A model generated the notes under the pieces. That model was not told the DNA's origin, did no database searches, and saw nothing but the letters and a program-made list of their open reading frames with translations. The position numbers were made by a program, and so were the translations under genes. Of a stretch of 64,000 nt of DNA, positions 20,303 to 29,996 are shown piece by piece. The first letter of the stretch is position 1. Each line of letters opens with the position of its first letter. The stretch is from Comamonas thiooxydans (GTDB taxonomy: Bacteria; Pseudomonadota; Gammaproteobacteria; Burkholderiales; Burkholderiaceae_C). The stretch is taken from assembly GCF_002157685.2 (NCBI RefSeq), contig NZ_AP026738.1, positions 2,480,001 through 2,544,000 of the forward strand, given 5' to 3'.

Positions 20303-21301
20303 TCAGTCCAGAGCCAGGCCGGCCTTCTTGATCACCTCGCCAAAGCGCTTGCTCTCGGAGGCCATGAAGGCCTTGAATTCAGCGGGTGTGGGGTTGAAGG
20401 ACTCGTAGCCGAAGGCGGCGAACTTTTCCTTCACGTCCTGGCCGGTCAGCGCCTGGCGGACGTCGGTGCGGATCTTCTCGACCACGGCAGCAGGGGTGCC
20501 GGGGCGCACGGCCAGGGCGTTCCAGCCGATGGCTGCGAAATCCTTGGGGCCGCCCGATTCGGACACTGTCGGTACGTTCTCGAAGCCGGCAATGCGGTTG
20601 GGAGCAGCCACCGCCAGGAAGCGCAGCTTGCCGCCACGCACCAGAGGACCTGCAGTGCCCAGAGAGCCCAGGGCAAAGGTCAGCTCGCCGTTGGCGACAC
20701 CCTGGTACAGCTGGCTGGTTTCCTTGTAGATCACGTGCTCCATCTTGGTGCCGGTCTGGTTTTCCAGCAGCGCCGAGCCCAGGTGCACGGGGTTGCCCAC
20801 GGACCAGGAGCCGTAGTTCAGCTTGCCGGGATGCGCCTTGGCATCGGCGATCAGGTCGCCGATGGTCTTGTAGGGGCTGTTGACGGGAACGCAGACAAAG
20901 AAGTAGTTGCGGAACAAGGGCATCAGGATGTCGAAGTCCTTGTTCAGGTCGTAGGGCAGCTTCTTGAACAGGTGGGGGTAGGCCGCGATGTGGACGTTGT
21001 CCAGCTGGATCATGTCCGTGCCGTCGGTCGCGCCGCGCTTGAATTCGTTGATGGCGATGAAGCCGTTGCCGCCGGGACGGTTTTCCACCACCACGGGCTG
21101 GCCCCAGGCGCGGCCCAGCTTGTCGGCCACCAGGCGCGAAATGCCATCGGGACCGCCGCCTACGGGGAAGGGGTTGATGATGCGCGAGGACTTGGTGGGC
21201 CACTTGTCGCTCTGGGCGAAAGAGGGGGCTGCCACGGCTGCGGCAATGGCGCCGAGTGCGAATGCAGCTTGGCGACGGCTCATATTGAGCTTATGGGTCA
21301 T
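20303..21301 (-). CDS. Tripartite tricarboxylate transporter substrate-binding protein (Bug/TctC family)
   Basis: A 332-aa periplasmic protein. The signal peptide carries twin arginines (MSRRQAAFALGAIAAAVAAPSFA), so Tat export is possible. The Bug-family ligand region is present: INPFPVGGGPDGISRLVADKL, VVENRPGGNG and the GTAGPLVRGGKLRFLAV block. Bug proteins bind small carboxylates, amides or aromatic acids; most are orphans without TctAB genes beside them, as here. A good AGGGAGA precedes the ATG. It is divergent from a LysR regulator, its likely controller. The ligand is unknown. Confidence 0.9.
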   Translation of the reverse strand: MTHKLNMSRRQAAFALGAIAAAVAAPSFAQSDKWPTKSSRIINPFPVGGGPDGISRLVADKLGRAWGQPVVVENRPGGNGFIAINEFKRGATDGTDMIQLDNVHIAAYPHLFKKLPYDLNKDFDILMPLFRNYFFVCVPVNSPYKTIGDLIADAKAHPGKLNYGSWSVGNPVHLGSALLENQTGTKMEHVIYKETSQLYQGVANGELTFALGSLGTAGPLVRGGKLRFLAVAAPNRIAGFENVPTVSESGGPKDFAAIGWNALAVRPGTPAAVVEKIRTDVRQALTGQDVKEKFAAFGYESFNPTPAEFKAFMASESKRFGEVIKKAGLALD

Positions 21302-21489
21302 TTTGTCTCCCTGGAAGGATGTCGATGATGAATTGCGTGTGGACCACGCATTGTTGATATCGTCGGCTGTTATTTTTAGATATTCAGGCCCAGTTAATTA
21401 CATTGTGTCACTTGGGTCATAAACACCTAGGTCTAGCTGAGGCTAGCAGCTATAGCAAAATAGCATAGCTTGTTTTGAAAGGTGTGAGC

Positions 21490-22401
21490 ATGAATCTGCA
21501 GCAGATAGAGACCTTTGTTCGGGTGGCCGAAGTGGGGAGCTTCAGCAAGGCTGCGGTACTGCTGGACACCGCCCAGCCGGCGCTCAGTCGTCAGGTGCGT
21601 GCCCTTGAAACTGAGTTGCGCGAGACCTTGCTGATCCGCACCGGGCGCGGCGTGACGCTGACCGATGCGGGGCGCCGCCTGCTCGAGCATGGTCACGCCA
21701 TCATGCAGCGCGTGGCCATGGCCAAGGAAGACCTGGGCAGTCAGCGCGACGAGCCCGTGGGACGTATCACGGTCGGCCTGCCGCCAAGCCTGGCGCGGCG
21801 CCTGACCCTGCCCCTGATCGACGGCTTCAGCCGCGAGATGCCCAAGGCCAGGTTGGCGGTGGTCGAAGGTTTCTCCATGAATATCTCGGAGTGGCTGACT
21901 TCGGGGCGCATGGATCTGGGCCTGGTCTACACGCCGGAGCCGCATCCGCAGATCGAGGTCTCGCCCGTGCTCGAAGAGCGCCTGTGCCTGATCGGCCCGG
22001 CCAGCACGCTGGCAGGCCGCACCAGCATCCCGTTCGAGCATCTGGCCGAGTTCCCGCTGATCATGCCTCAGCACGGGCAGATTTTCCGCAAGCTGATGGA
22101 GGCGCAGGCCACGCTGTCCCAGGTCAAGCTCAATGTGGTCTGGGAGGTTTCCAGCGTGCCCGCCATTCTGGATCTGGTGCGCGGCGGCTATGGCTATGCG
22201 GCGCTGACCGATAGCGCCATGCACAGTCATGCCACGGATGCCGCGCTGGTGGAGGTGCCCATCAAGTCGCCGCATATCGTCAGCACCTTGTGCCTGGTGC
22301 AGCCCGCCAAAAAGAAGTCCACGCCACTGATGCGCCGCACGGCCGAGCTGCTGCGCCGCCTCAGCATGCAGGTCTGCTCGGTGGAAAGCGGTCATATCTG
22401 A
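21490..22401 (+). CDS. LysR-family transcriptional regulator
   Basis: A 303-aa regulator. The N-terminal winged helix (MNLQQIETFVRVAEVGSFSK, then AQPALSRQVRALE) is followed by the two-lobed effector domain from about residue 90 (GRITVGLPPSLARRLTLPLI). It resembles the Nac/Cbl-like branch in its early effector-domain residues. It is divergent from the Bug/TctC gene at 20303-21301, the standard layout for a LysR regulator and its target. ATG 21490 follows AAAGGTG; the frame could be read from TTG 21475 but without a ribosome site. The inducer is unknown. Confidence 0.9.
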   Translation: MNLQQIETFVRVAEVGSFSKAAVLLDTAQPALSRQVRALETELRETLLIRTGRGVTLTDAGRRLLEHGHAIMQRVAMAKEDLGSQRDEPVGRITVGLPPSLARRLTLPLIDGFSREMPKARLAVVEGFSMNISEWLTSGRMDLGLVYTPEPHPQIEVSPVLEERLCLIGPASTLAGRTSIPFEHLAEFPLIMPQHGQIFRKLMEAQATLSQVKLNVVWEVSSVPAILDLVRGGYGYAALTDSAMHSHATDAALVEVPIKSPHIVSTLCLVQPAKKKSTPLMRRTAELLRRLSMQVCSVESGHI

Positions 22402-22479
22402 GCACGGCGCCTGCACCAGTACCTTGCGGCCGATAGTTAACGCTCCTGTTAGGGGAGCTTGTTGTGCTGATTGAATAAC

Positions 22480-22507
22480 GATTTCAGATATATATCTATC
22501 TGAAATC
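22480..22507. repeat. Perfect 11-bp inverted repeat in lysR-iclR intergenic region
   Basis: GATTTCAGATA and TATCTGAAATC flank a 6-nt loop between the convergent LysR gene and pobR. The stretch ACGATTTCAGATA also occurs in the 90-nt element at 11461. Flanking AGCTTG and CAAGCGC motifs suggest a wider element of about 90 nt. It could act as a terminator hairpin, though it lacks a clear T-run. Confidence 0.5.
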
Positions 22508-22546
22508 AATTGATAACAAGCGCAATAAGCTTCTGAACTGATAGCG

Positions 22547-23335
22547 TCAAAGTTGGGGGCGCAAGGTTCTGGCGGCCTCCTGCAGCAGCGGCAGTATTTC
22601 CTGCTGCATGGTTTGCGGGCTCATGCGCTTGGCCGATGTCACCACATTCAGTGCTGCCACGGTGCGCCCGCGCATATTGCGCAGCGGCACGGCCACGGCC
22701 TGAATGGCCAGTTCATGCTCTTCGAGCGCCATGCAGTAGTCGAGGCGGCGCACCTCGTCGAGCAAGGCCTTCAGCGCCGCACCATCGGAGACGGTGTGCG
22801 CCGTCAGCTTGGGCAGGTCATAGGTGGCCAGCCAGTCGTCGAGCTCCGAGCTCGAGAGCGAGGCCAGCAGCACCCGGCCCGTGGACGTGGCGTGCGCCGG
22901 CAGGCGCGTGCCCAGGTGCAGTCCGTGGGCCATCAGCCGTTCGCCTTTTTCATGCACGGCGCTGCGCGCGACGATGACGACTTCGCGGCCCTCGCGCACC
23001 ACGCAGGAGTAGGAGAGTCCGGTCTGCGCTGCCAGTCTGTGCAGCACGGGCTGCACGATGCGAGGCAGCCGCGCCGAGGCCAGATAGCTGCCCGACAGGC
23101 GCAGCACCTTGGGGGCCAGCCAGAAATAGCTGCCGTCGGATTCCAGATAGCCGAGATAGGCCAGGGTGAGCAGATGGCGCCTGGCGGCAGCGCGCGTGAT
23201 GCCTGCGCGCTCGGCGGCCATGGTGGCATTCAGGCGCTGGCGCTCGGTGTCGAAGCTCTCCAGTACGGCCAGGCCCTTGGCCAGGCCGGCAATGAAGTCC
23301 GCCGCAGCGATGGTAGGGGTGCCGGGTTCACTCAT
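22547..23335 (-). CDS. pobR: IclR-family transcriptional regulator, probable PobR
   Basis: A 262-aa regulator with an N-terminal IclR winged helix (residues 14-75, including ITRAAARRHLLTLAYLGYLE) and a C-terminal GAF-like effector domain (VVREGREVVIVARS and HLGTRLPAHATSTGRVLLA). The sequence groups with PcaU/PobR/PcaR, activators that respond to protocatechuate or 4-hydroxybenzoate. It is divergent from pobA across 180 nt that contain three half-sites arranged like the PcaU/PobR operators of Acinetobacter. It most likely activates pobA in response to 4-hydroxybenzoate. The name rests on this context. Confidence 0.88.
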   Translation of the reverse strand: MSEPGTPTIAAADFIAGLAKGLAVLESFDTERQRLNATMAAERAGITRAAARRHLLTLAYLGYLESDGSYFWLAPKVLRLSGSYLASARLPRIVQPVLHRLAAQTGLSYSCVVREGREVVIVARSAVHEKGERLMAHGLHLGTRLPAHATSTGRVLLASLSSSELDDWLATYDLPKLTAHTVSDGAALKALLDEVRRLDYCMALEEHELAIQAVAVPLRNMRGRTVAALNVVTSAKRMSPQTMQQEILPLLQEAARTLRPQL

Positions 23336-23356
23336 GCTCGGCTCCGTGGTTCTTGT

Positions 23357-23397
23357 TTTGCGCGATCATCGTTCTCATTGTGCGATTATCGCGCAAA
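23357..23397. promoter_or_regulatory. Three-half-site operator between pobR and pobA
   Basis: Half-site 1 is TTTGCGCGAT (23357-23366). Half-sites 2 and 3, TTGTGCGAT (23378-23386) and ATCGCGCAA (23388-23396), form a near-perfect palindrome. Half-site 1 is in direct orientation to half-site 2, 11 nt away. This matches the known pattern for PcaU/PobR: a palindrome plus a third repeat about one helical turn off. Confidence 0.75.
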
Positions 23398-23500
23398 CAT
23401 CGATTCTCTCCTTTATCTTGATGCAGCACAAAACTTAGTCTTGCTGCACAGCGCAATCGGTGTCGTCAAGCGCGCCGAGCGACAGGTTTTTGAGCCATAA

Positions 23501-24691
<1,191 letters not shown>

Positions 24692-24885
24692 GCCTGCGAA
24701 CTGATCGCTCTCGTCACTATCGTGATGATGCCTGGTACCTTCTTGGCGCCAGGCTGTCTGCCTGCATCGCTGTGTGCGATGCAGGCATTTTTTCATCCAT
24801 GCAATTTGGTTGATGCTGCCTTGCGTAAATTTTGATGCCGAGCCACAAGCCAGCGGGGCCTGCGAGGAGTAAGCTTGCCGACCTT

Positions 24886-25665
24886 ATGGCGCACATCATG
24901 TTTTCCCCTCCCTATATTGCCGCTGCCGAGGCAGCCCAGTCCTTGCGCACGCGCGGCTATGCCGTGCTGCAGCCCGAGGACTTCGCCCAGTGGATGGGCC
25001 TGAGCGTGAGCGATCTGCATGTCATGGATGCGGATTGGCAGGGCCTGCCGCCCGATGCCTTCCTCAAGGATGGCGGCCGCTATCGCCGCCGCCGTCATTC
25101 CTGTTTTGTCAGCGAAGGCGATCAGGTGCAGCAGGTGCCCCACCGCGCCCACTGGCAGCCCGTGGAATACAACGCGCTGCATGGCGGCATGCAGCGCATG
25201 TTCGAGCCCATGCTGGACAGCACGACGACGAGCGCGGCATGGCTGGAGATGATCAATGCTCTGGGGCAACTGGCCGATCAGGTGTTCTGCACCGACGAGC
25301 GGCATGAGCGCTGGTTTGTCGAGGCGCACCAGTTCCGCATCGACACCACGGACGGCATCGGACGGCCCACGCCCGAGGGCGCGCACCGCGACGGCGTCGA
25401 TCTGGTCGCCGTGCTGCTGGTGGGGCGCAAGGGCGTCAAAGGGGGCGAGACCCGGGTGTTCGAAGCGACCGGCCCCAATGGCCAGCGCTTCACGCTGACC
25501 GAGCCCTGGTCCGTGATGCTGCTCGACGACGCGCGCATGATTCATGAAACCACGCCGATTCAGCCCGCCGAGCCTGGGGGCGTGCGCGACACGCTGGTGC
25601 TGACCTATCGCCGCGGCAACTTCCAGGGTGCCGAGCTCCAGCAGCAGCAGGGTCAGGCTGCTTGA
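24886..25665 (+). CDS. 2-oxoglutarate/Fe(II)-dependent dioxygenase family protein
   Basis: A 259-aa protein with the facial-triad pattern HRDG (H and D ligands, GAHRDGVDLVAVLLVGR) and a distal H in DARMIHETTPI, followed by RDTLVLTYRR whose arginine would bind 2-oxoglutarate. It resembles the 2OG-Fe dioxygenase family that includes free-amino-acid hydroxylases, so a free amino acid substrate is possible but unproven. The start is uncertain: ATG 24886 has GAGGAG about 17 nt upstream, ATG 24898 and TTG 24832 are alternatives. It follows pobA by 194 nt with no obvious terminator, so read-through is possible. Confidence 0.75.
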   Translation: MAHIMFSPPYIAAAEAAQSLRTRGYAVLQPEDFAQWMGLSVSDLHVMDADWQGLPPDAFLKDGGRYRRRRHSCFVSEGDQVQQVPHRAHWQPVEYNALHGGMQRMFEPMLDSTTTSAAWLEMINALGQLADQVFCTDERHERWFVEAHQFRIDTTDGIGRPTPEGAHRDGVDLVAVLLVGRKGVKGGETRVFEATGPNGQRFTLTEPWSVMLLDDARMIHETTPIQPAEPGGVRDTLVLTYRRGNFQGAELQQQQGQAA

Positions 25666-25826
25666 TTGAGCCGGAGGGCTTTGTTCGGAAAATTTGGGCA
25701 AAACTGTAACGTGCTCAATACGTCAAAGTGACGGCCTCAACACTGCATGATGCAGGCTTGTCGCGGCGAAGCTTTCGCCTCTTCGAGTCTTCCCTGCATC
25801 CAACAAGCCAGATCAGCTGGCCAACG

Positions 25827-25852
25827 CCACGCCTAGCAGAGCGTGGTTTTTT
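25827..25852 (+). terminator. Terminator-like hairpin abutting a start codon
   Basis: CCACGC and GCGTGG pair around an 8-nt loop and run into six T, ending 2 nt before the ATG at 25855. It may end transcription from the dioxygenase gene or act as an attenuator of the lipoprotein gene. Confidence 0.65.
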
Positions 25853-25854
25853 AT

Positions 25855-26328
25855 ATGAATCGCTTTTACGCCCTTAGTATTTCAGTGCTGACCGCTCTTG
25901 TCACCGTAGCGGCCTGCAAGCCTTCGCAAGACCGTCCGGCGCAGGCGGCCTACACCAAGGAGCCCACGATCTACTTTCGCAATGGCCTTGAGATTACCCT
26001 CGGCGATACCTCGGTACCGATTCACGGCGTGGAGGAGTGCCCTTATGGTCTGGCCGCGCCGGCCGGGGCCGTGGTCGAGCTCAATGATGCCAAGTGCATT
26101 CGACTCTCGGACGATACCGAGCAGATCGTCGTGATGCTGGACATGCCGGGCGGCATCGTCCAGGAGGAATGGACCGTGCGTCGCGATGCGCCCAGCAAAC
26201 CCCATGAGCCAGCCTTCAAAAATGTATCCCTGCTGCGCCCAGACGGCACGCGCATCAGGATCACCGACAAGTCCGACACTTTGCTGGAAAAGTGCTACGA
26301 ATACCAGACGGCCCATGTCTGTATCTGA
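25855..26328 (+). CDS. Small lipoprotein of unknown function
   Basis: A 157-aa protein with a convincing lipoprotein signal: MNRFYALSISVLTALVTVAAC, with cleavage before C21. The mature part has cysteines in EECPYG, DAKCIRL, EKCYEY and HVCI, which could form two disulfides in the periplasm, and alternates beta-strand-like stretches. No family is recognised. The start lies directly after a terminator-like hairpin and has no Shine-Dalgarno sequence; the only upstream alternative (GTG 25843) sits inside the hairpin. Translation initiation is therefore odd. It is probably a stand-alone gene. Confidence 0.65.
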   Translation: MNRFYALSISVLTALVTVAACKPSQDRPAQAAYTKEPTIYFRNGLEITLGDTSVPIHGVEECPYGLAAPAGAVVELNDAKCIRLSDDTEQIVVMLDMPGGIVQEEWTVRRDAPSKPHEPAFKNVSLLRPDGTRIRITDKSDTLLEKCYEYQTAHVCI

Positions 26329-26479
26329 GCCAGACCTCAGCCAGCGTGAACTTCAGGGTTGATTCATGTCAACACGCTGAGGCATGATGAAGGCAGACTC
26401 AACGCTATTTCAAGAGCGGCATCTGCCCCGGGCCTCTGGCTTGAGGTCCTTGTCGCCTGCAACCTGAAAGGAGAAACAT

Positions 26480-26923
26480 ATGTCCATGTTCAATCACATT
26501 CTGGTTCCGGTCGACGGCTCCAAGCCCTCCATGCTGGCGGCGCACAAGGCCGCGGAGCTTTCCAAGGTCTTCGGCAGCGCCGTGACGGCGGTGTATGTGG
26601 TCGATCCCTATCCTTTCACCGGCGTGGGCGCCGACTTTGCCTATGGCCAGTCACAGTATCTGAGCGCGGCCACCGCCGAAGCCAACACCGCCCTGGATGC
26701 GGTCAAGGCCATCATGGATGAGGCGGGCGTGCCCGTGAAGACGCTGGTGGGCGAGGGCCATGCCGTGCATGAAGGCATTGTGCGCACCATGGAAAGCGTG
26801 GGTGCCGATCTCGTCGTCATGGGCTCGCAGGGGCGACGTGGCCTTGAGAAGCTGATGCTGGGCAGCGTCACCCAGCGCGTGCTTGGCGCCGTGCGCGTGC
26901 CGGTGCTGGTCGTGCGCGAGTGA
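26480..26923 (+). CDS. Universal stress protein, UspA family
   Basis: A 147-aa single-domain USP. The N-terminal strand HILVPVDGSKPS and the C-terminal ATP-binding pattern GSQGRRGLEKLMLGSVTQRV (G-x2-G-x9-GS) are intact, so it is likely of the ATP-binding class. These cytoplasmic proteins support survival in stasis or stress. A strong GAAAGGAG precedes the ATG, and a terminator follows, so it is a single-gene transcript. The partner is unknown. Confidence 0.93.
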   Translation: MSMFNHILVPVDGSKPSMLAAHKAAELSKVFGSAVTAVYVVDPYPFTGVGADFAYGQSQYLSAATAEANTALDAVKAIMDEAGVPVKTLVGEGHAVHEGIVRTMESVGADLVVMGSQGRRGLEKLMLGSVTQRVLGAVRVPVLVVRE

Positions 26924-26947
26924 GCGTCAGGCGGCTGCCCACGAAGC

Positions 26948-26973
26948 AACGGCTCCTCAGGGAGCCGTTTTTC
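26948..26973 (+). terminator. Rho-independent terminator after uspA-family gene
   Basis: AACGGCTCC and GGAGCCGTT pair perfectly around TCAG, followed by T residues, about 24 nt past the stop. It may also serve the convergent hemerythrin gene. Confidence 0.88.
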
Positions 26974-26989
26974 TTGTGAGCAAGGGTGC

Positions 26990-27505
26990 TCAGCGATTGA
27001 GCAGTCGGGCCAGCCAGCCTTTCTTCTTCTGCTGCAATTCCAACTCCTGCAGCACTTCCGCTTTGAGTCGTTCTTTTTCTGCCGTGTGTCCGCTCTCTTT
27101 GGACATCATGCGCAGATAGACCTTGGCCGAGTCCACATAGCCATGGTCTTCGTTGCGGATGTGGTTGAACAGCCAGCGCGAGAGCATGCCATGCAGTTCG
27201 GCGGCCACATCCTCGCCCGCATCGAAGCGGGTCTGCATCTCGATCACGCGGCGCGTGAACAGCTCGTGCACTTTTTTGTGCGGCCCGGCGAACATGTAGC
27301 CGGCGCTCTCGATCAGGCTTTCCTCGAAGACGAAGTGCGAGACGGTGTAGTCGATCATCTCCCCGATGACATCGCCCAGACCTTCGCGGTCGGGCGAGCT
27401 GCGCAATTCGTAGAGCCGGTTGATGTAATCGACGATACGGCGGTGCTGCCGGTCGATCTCCGCAATCCCGGTGTCCAGCTCGGGGACCCAGACCAGCAAT
27501 GCCAT
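26990..27505 (-). CDS. Bacteriohemerythrin-like protein
   Basis: A 171-aa hemerythrin domain with a short C-terminal tail. The di-iron ligand pattern is visible: W-x-P-ELDTGIAEIDRQH (first H), the H and E of VSHFVFEESLIE, the histidines of GPHKKVHELF, and HIRNEDHGYVD. Such proteins bind oxygen reversibly and may store, deliver or sense it. Residues 135-171 form a charged helix rich in K, E and Q, possibly a coiled coil. ATG 27505 has GGAGAA upstream; the frame extends to 27718 but without family resemblance. It is a single-gene unit. Confidence 0.9.
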   Translation of the reverse strand: MALLVWVPELDTGIAEIDRQHRRIVDYINRLYELRSSPDREGLGDVIGEMIDYTVSHFVFEESLIESAGYMFAGPHKKVHELFTRRVIEMQTRFDAGEDVAAELHGMLSRWLFNHIRNEDHGYVDSAKVYLRMMSKESGHTAEKERLKAEVLQELELQQKKKGWLARLLNR

Positions 27506-27632
27506 GATGTTCTCCAGAAATTCAAGGGTTTCCGGAGAAGTATTCACGAGCCTGTCATATGCCGCATTGATGCAGATCAGGCCTATCCGCGCCAGGCAGG
27601 GCGGCGCGAATCCTGCGCGCCGCGTCGGGATG

Positions 27633-28616
27633 TCACTCGATCTTGGCGCCCGAGGATTCGACGACCTGTTTGGACTGCTTGAAGTCGGCCTGGAACATCT
27701 TGTCGAAGTTGGCGACACTCATGGACTGGGGCTCGGCGCCCTGGGTCAGAATGGCCTCGCGCACCTCGGGCATGGCCAGCAGCTTGTTCACTTCGACATT
27801 GACCTTGGTCACGATGGACGAGGGCGTGCCCTTGGGCATGAACAGGCCGTACCAGGTACTCACATCAAAGCCCTTGAGACCGGATTCGGCCAGTGTTGGG
27901 GTGTCTGGCAGCGAGGACGAGCGCTTTGCCGAGGTCACGGCGATGGCGCGCAGCTTGCCGGCCTTGATCTGGGCTATGGCCGAGGGTACGGAGGACACCA
28001 GCAGATCCACATTGCCGGCCAGTGCATCCATCATCGCGGGGTTGGAGCCTTTGTAGGGCACGTGAGTCAGATGAATGTCCGAGGCCTTTTCCAGCATCAC
28101 GCCGGCCAGGTGGATGCTGGTGCCGTTGCCGGGCGAGCCGTAGGTGATCTTGGACGGATTCTTCTTGGCTGCAGCCACCACGTCGGCCAGCGTCTTGTAC
28201 GGCGAGTTGGCGGCCGTGGCGATCACGATGGGGGTGTAGGCCACGTGAGCCACGGGGGTCAGATCCTTGCTGGGGTTCCAGGGCAGGTTCTTGTAGAGGT
28301 AGGGGCCAAGGACCACATTGTCCTTCTGGCCCATCACCATGTCATAGCCCGTGGGCGCCGCTTTCACCGCTTCGGTGATGCCGATGGTGCCGCCTGCACC
28401 CGCACGGTTGTCGGGCACCACGGTCCACTTGCTGACTTCGGTGAGCTTGTTGGCAATCACGCGCGAGAGGATGTCGGTGCCGCCGCCTGGCGGGAACGGC
28501 ACGATCATGCGCACGGGCTTGTTGGGGTAGTCGGCAGCGGGGTCTTGTGCAGCGGCTGAAAAGCTCAGGCCCGCGCTTGCGATCACGGCTGTGCTGATGA
28601 GAATTTGGCGAATCAT
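27633..28616 (-). CDS. Bug/TctC-family tripartite tricarboxylate transporter substrate-binding protein
   Basis: A 327-aa periplasmic binding protein with a Sec signal peptide (MIRQILISTAVIASAGLSFSAAAQ). Bug hallmarks are YPNKPVRMIVPFPPGGGTDILSR, VVPDNRAGAGGTIG and the GSPGNGTSIHLAG and VPYKGSNPA blocks. It is an orphan binding protein: no TctA/TctB genes flank it. The ligand is probably a carboxylate or related anion but cannot be read. It differs clearly from the other Bug protein at 20.3 kb, so the two are not recent duplicates. GGAG lies upstream of ATG 28616; an in-frame extension to 28718 is less likely. Confidence 0.9.
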   Translation of the reverse strand: MIRQILISTAVIASAGLSFSAAAQDPAADYPNKPVRMIVPFPPGGGTDILSRVIANKLTEVSKWTVVPDNRAGAGGTIGITEAVKAAPTGYDMVMGQKDNVVLGPYLYKNLPWNPSKDLTPVAHVAYTPIVIATAANSPYKTLADVVAAAKKNPSKITYGSPGNGTSIHLAGVMLEKASDIHLTHVPYKGSNPAMMDALAGNVDLLVSSVPSAIAQIKAGKLRAIAVTSAKRSSSLPDTPTLAESGLKGFDVSTWYGLFMPKGTPSSIVTKVNVEVNKLLAMPEVREAILTQGAEPQSMSVANFDKMFQADFKQSKQVVESSGAKIE

Positions 28617-29139
28617 GAAAAAGAAGCTCCAGAGACGAACGGGGGAGCGCTGGCCCGCAAACAAGGGCGGCGCAGTCGCGGCTGGTACCTGAGCCTTGAG
28701 CTCGGCAGCCAGAGTCACGGAAGGTGGGCTTTTCGATGATCGGGGACGGTGGTTCCGCCATCAATGGGTATTTGTCTTTACCGGGGAGCGCGAGCCATGC
28801 CGTACGGACATGATCGCCATCCGCACGCGCTGCACGACAGGGTTGCTGCCGTTGCTAGCACGGAGGCAGCGTACCGATCGGGTGTCGCTGCCTATGTGGC
28901 CCACGGGTGCGGATTGTGGTTCTGCGCACAGCCACGGAGGCTGCTGCAGACCAGTGGAAACATTCTGCCACGCATGAAAGACTTGCCAGGGCTTGGTTCG
29001 AGAATAGGCCGTGCCTGTTCCCAGATTTTTTGCTTGGTCTGGTAGTTCACGGCAACAAGAGCTGCGGGCGCCTTTAGCCATTGGTTTGGATAAGGCGGTT
29101 GCAGCCATGTTTTGGCGTCCAACCGCTCCGAGTGCGATC
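28617..29139. other. 523-nt stretch without a convincing gene
   Basis: Open frames here (such as 28749-29045 plus and 28892-29143 minus) have no Shine-Dalgarno support, no family resemblance and residue usage unlike neighbouring proteins. The region must hold the promoter of the Bug/TctC gene. I see no tRNA, strong hairpin or recognisable repeat. Confidence 0.5.
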
Positions 29140-29895
29140 TCAAGCCTGGCGTACGTCGGCAACCACCTGGTCGCCGAAGTCCGGCCGTGCCAGCCAGGCC
29201 AGCACGCGGGCTGCGGCGTCATCGGCCGAGGTCAGCTGCCCGCTGCCGTGCAGAGCGGCAAAACGGCCCACATCAGGGAAGTCGGTTGAAGCTGCGCTGC
29301 GCAGTTGCACCTGCATATCGGTGTCGATGACGCCTGGCGCCAGAGACACGATGCGTGCACCGTTGGGCTTGGCCGCCTCTTCCAGCGCCACGCAGCTGCT
29401 GAACTGGTCCATGCCGGCCTTGGCCGTGCAATAGCTGGCTTGCGAGGCCATGGCGCGCCGGCCCAGGCCCGAGGAAATATTGAGCACCTTGCGGGGAATC
29501 TGCCAGCTCTCGGTTGCACCGAGAAAGGCTCCGGTCAGGGCCATGGGAGCTTCAAGACCCACGCGCAGGGCATTGATCATGTCGGTTGAAGGCACCTGGG
29601 ACAGCGGCGCAATCTGCGGGATGACGCCCGCATTGTTGATCAGGGTGATGCTGGCCCATTCACGGGGATCTATCGTGCCCAGCCAGGTCGCCAGGCGCTG
29701 CGCAGCAGCAGCGCTCTGTGCCAGGTCCTGCTCCCATTGCAAGAGCTGTGCAGGCTTGCTGGCGCTGGAGGCCAGGGCGGCGCTGGTCTTGCGGGCAATG
29801 CTCAGCAACTGATGGCCTTGCTGCAGCAGCTGCTGTCCCATGGACAGGCCCATGCCGCGAGAGCCACCGGTCAGAATCGTTAAATGCTTTGTCAT
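29140..29895 (-). CDS. Short-chain dehydrogenase/reductase (SDR)
   Basis: A 251-aa classical SDR. The cofactor motif TGGSRGMG lies at residues 9-16, NNAG near 85, and the catalytic S and YxxxK are in LNISSGLGRRAMASQASYCTAK. The tail PGVIDTDMQ is typical. It is similar in outline to sepiapterin-reductase-like SDRs, but the substrate is unknown. ATG 29895 gives the standard N-terminus; ATG 29904 adds three residues. It lies downstream of the liv operon on the same strand, behind a possible terminator. Confidence 0.9.
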   Translation of the reverse strand: MTKHLTILTGGSRGMGLSMGQQLLQQGHQLLSIARKTSAALASSASKPAQLLQWEQDLAQSAAAAQRLATWLGTIDPREWASITLINNAGVIPQIAPLSQVPSTDMINALRVGLEAPMALTGAFLGATESWQIPRKVLNISSGLGRRAMASQASYCTAKAGMDQFSSCVALEEAAKPNGARIVSLAPGVIDTDMQVQLRSAASTDFPDVGRFAALHGSGQLTSADDAAARVLAWLARPDFGDQVVADVRQA

Positions 29896-29935
29896 GCGAA
29901 GCATCTTACGGTTGATTGAAGGCAGAAAAGAGCAA

Positions 29936-29963
29936 GCCCCGCAAGACTTGCGTCCGGCGGGGC
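29936..29963 (-). terminator. Possible terminator after livF
   Basis: GCCCCGC and GCGGGGC pair around a 14-nt loop; the minus-strand sequence then continues TTGCTCTTTTC, a weak T-rich tail. It lies about 35 nt past the livF stop. Confidence 0.45.
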
Positions 29964-29996
29964 CTGGCGATGACCTCAGATGAGGTCGGTAAGCTG

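Noticed and set aside
25827..25852. Riboswitch or leader upstream of the small lipoprotein gene
   Set aside because: The hairpin is a plain terminator shape without an aptamer-like conserved core.
28749..29045. Possible small protein upstream of the second Bug/TctC gene
   Set aside because: No ribosome site, no family resemblance, and Arg/Cys/His-rich composition unlike neighbours; left as non-coding.
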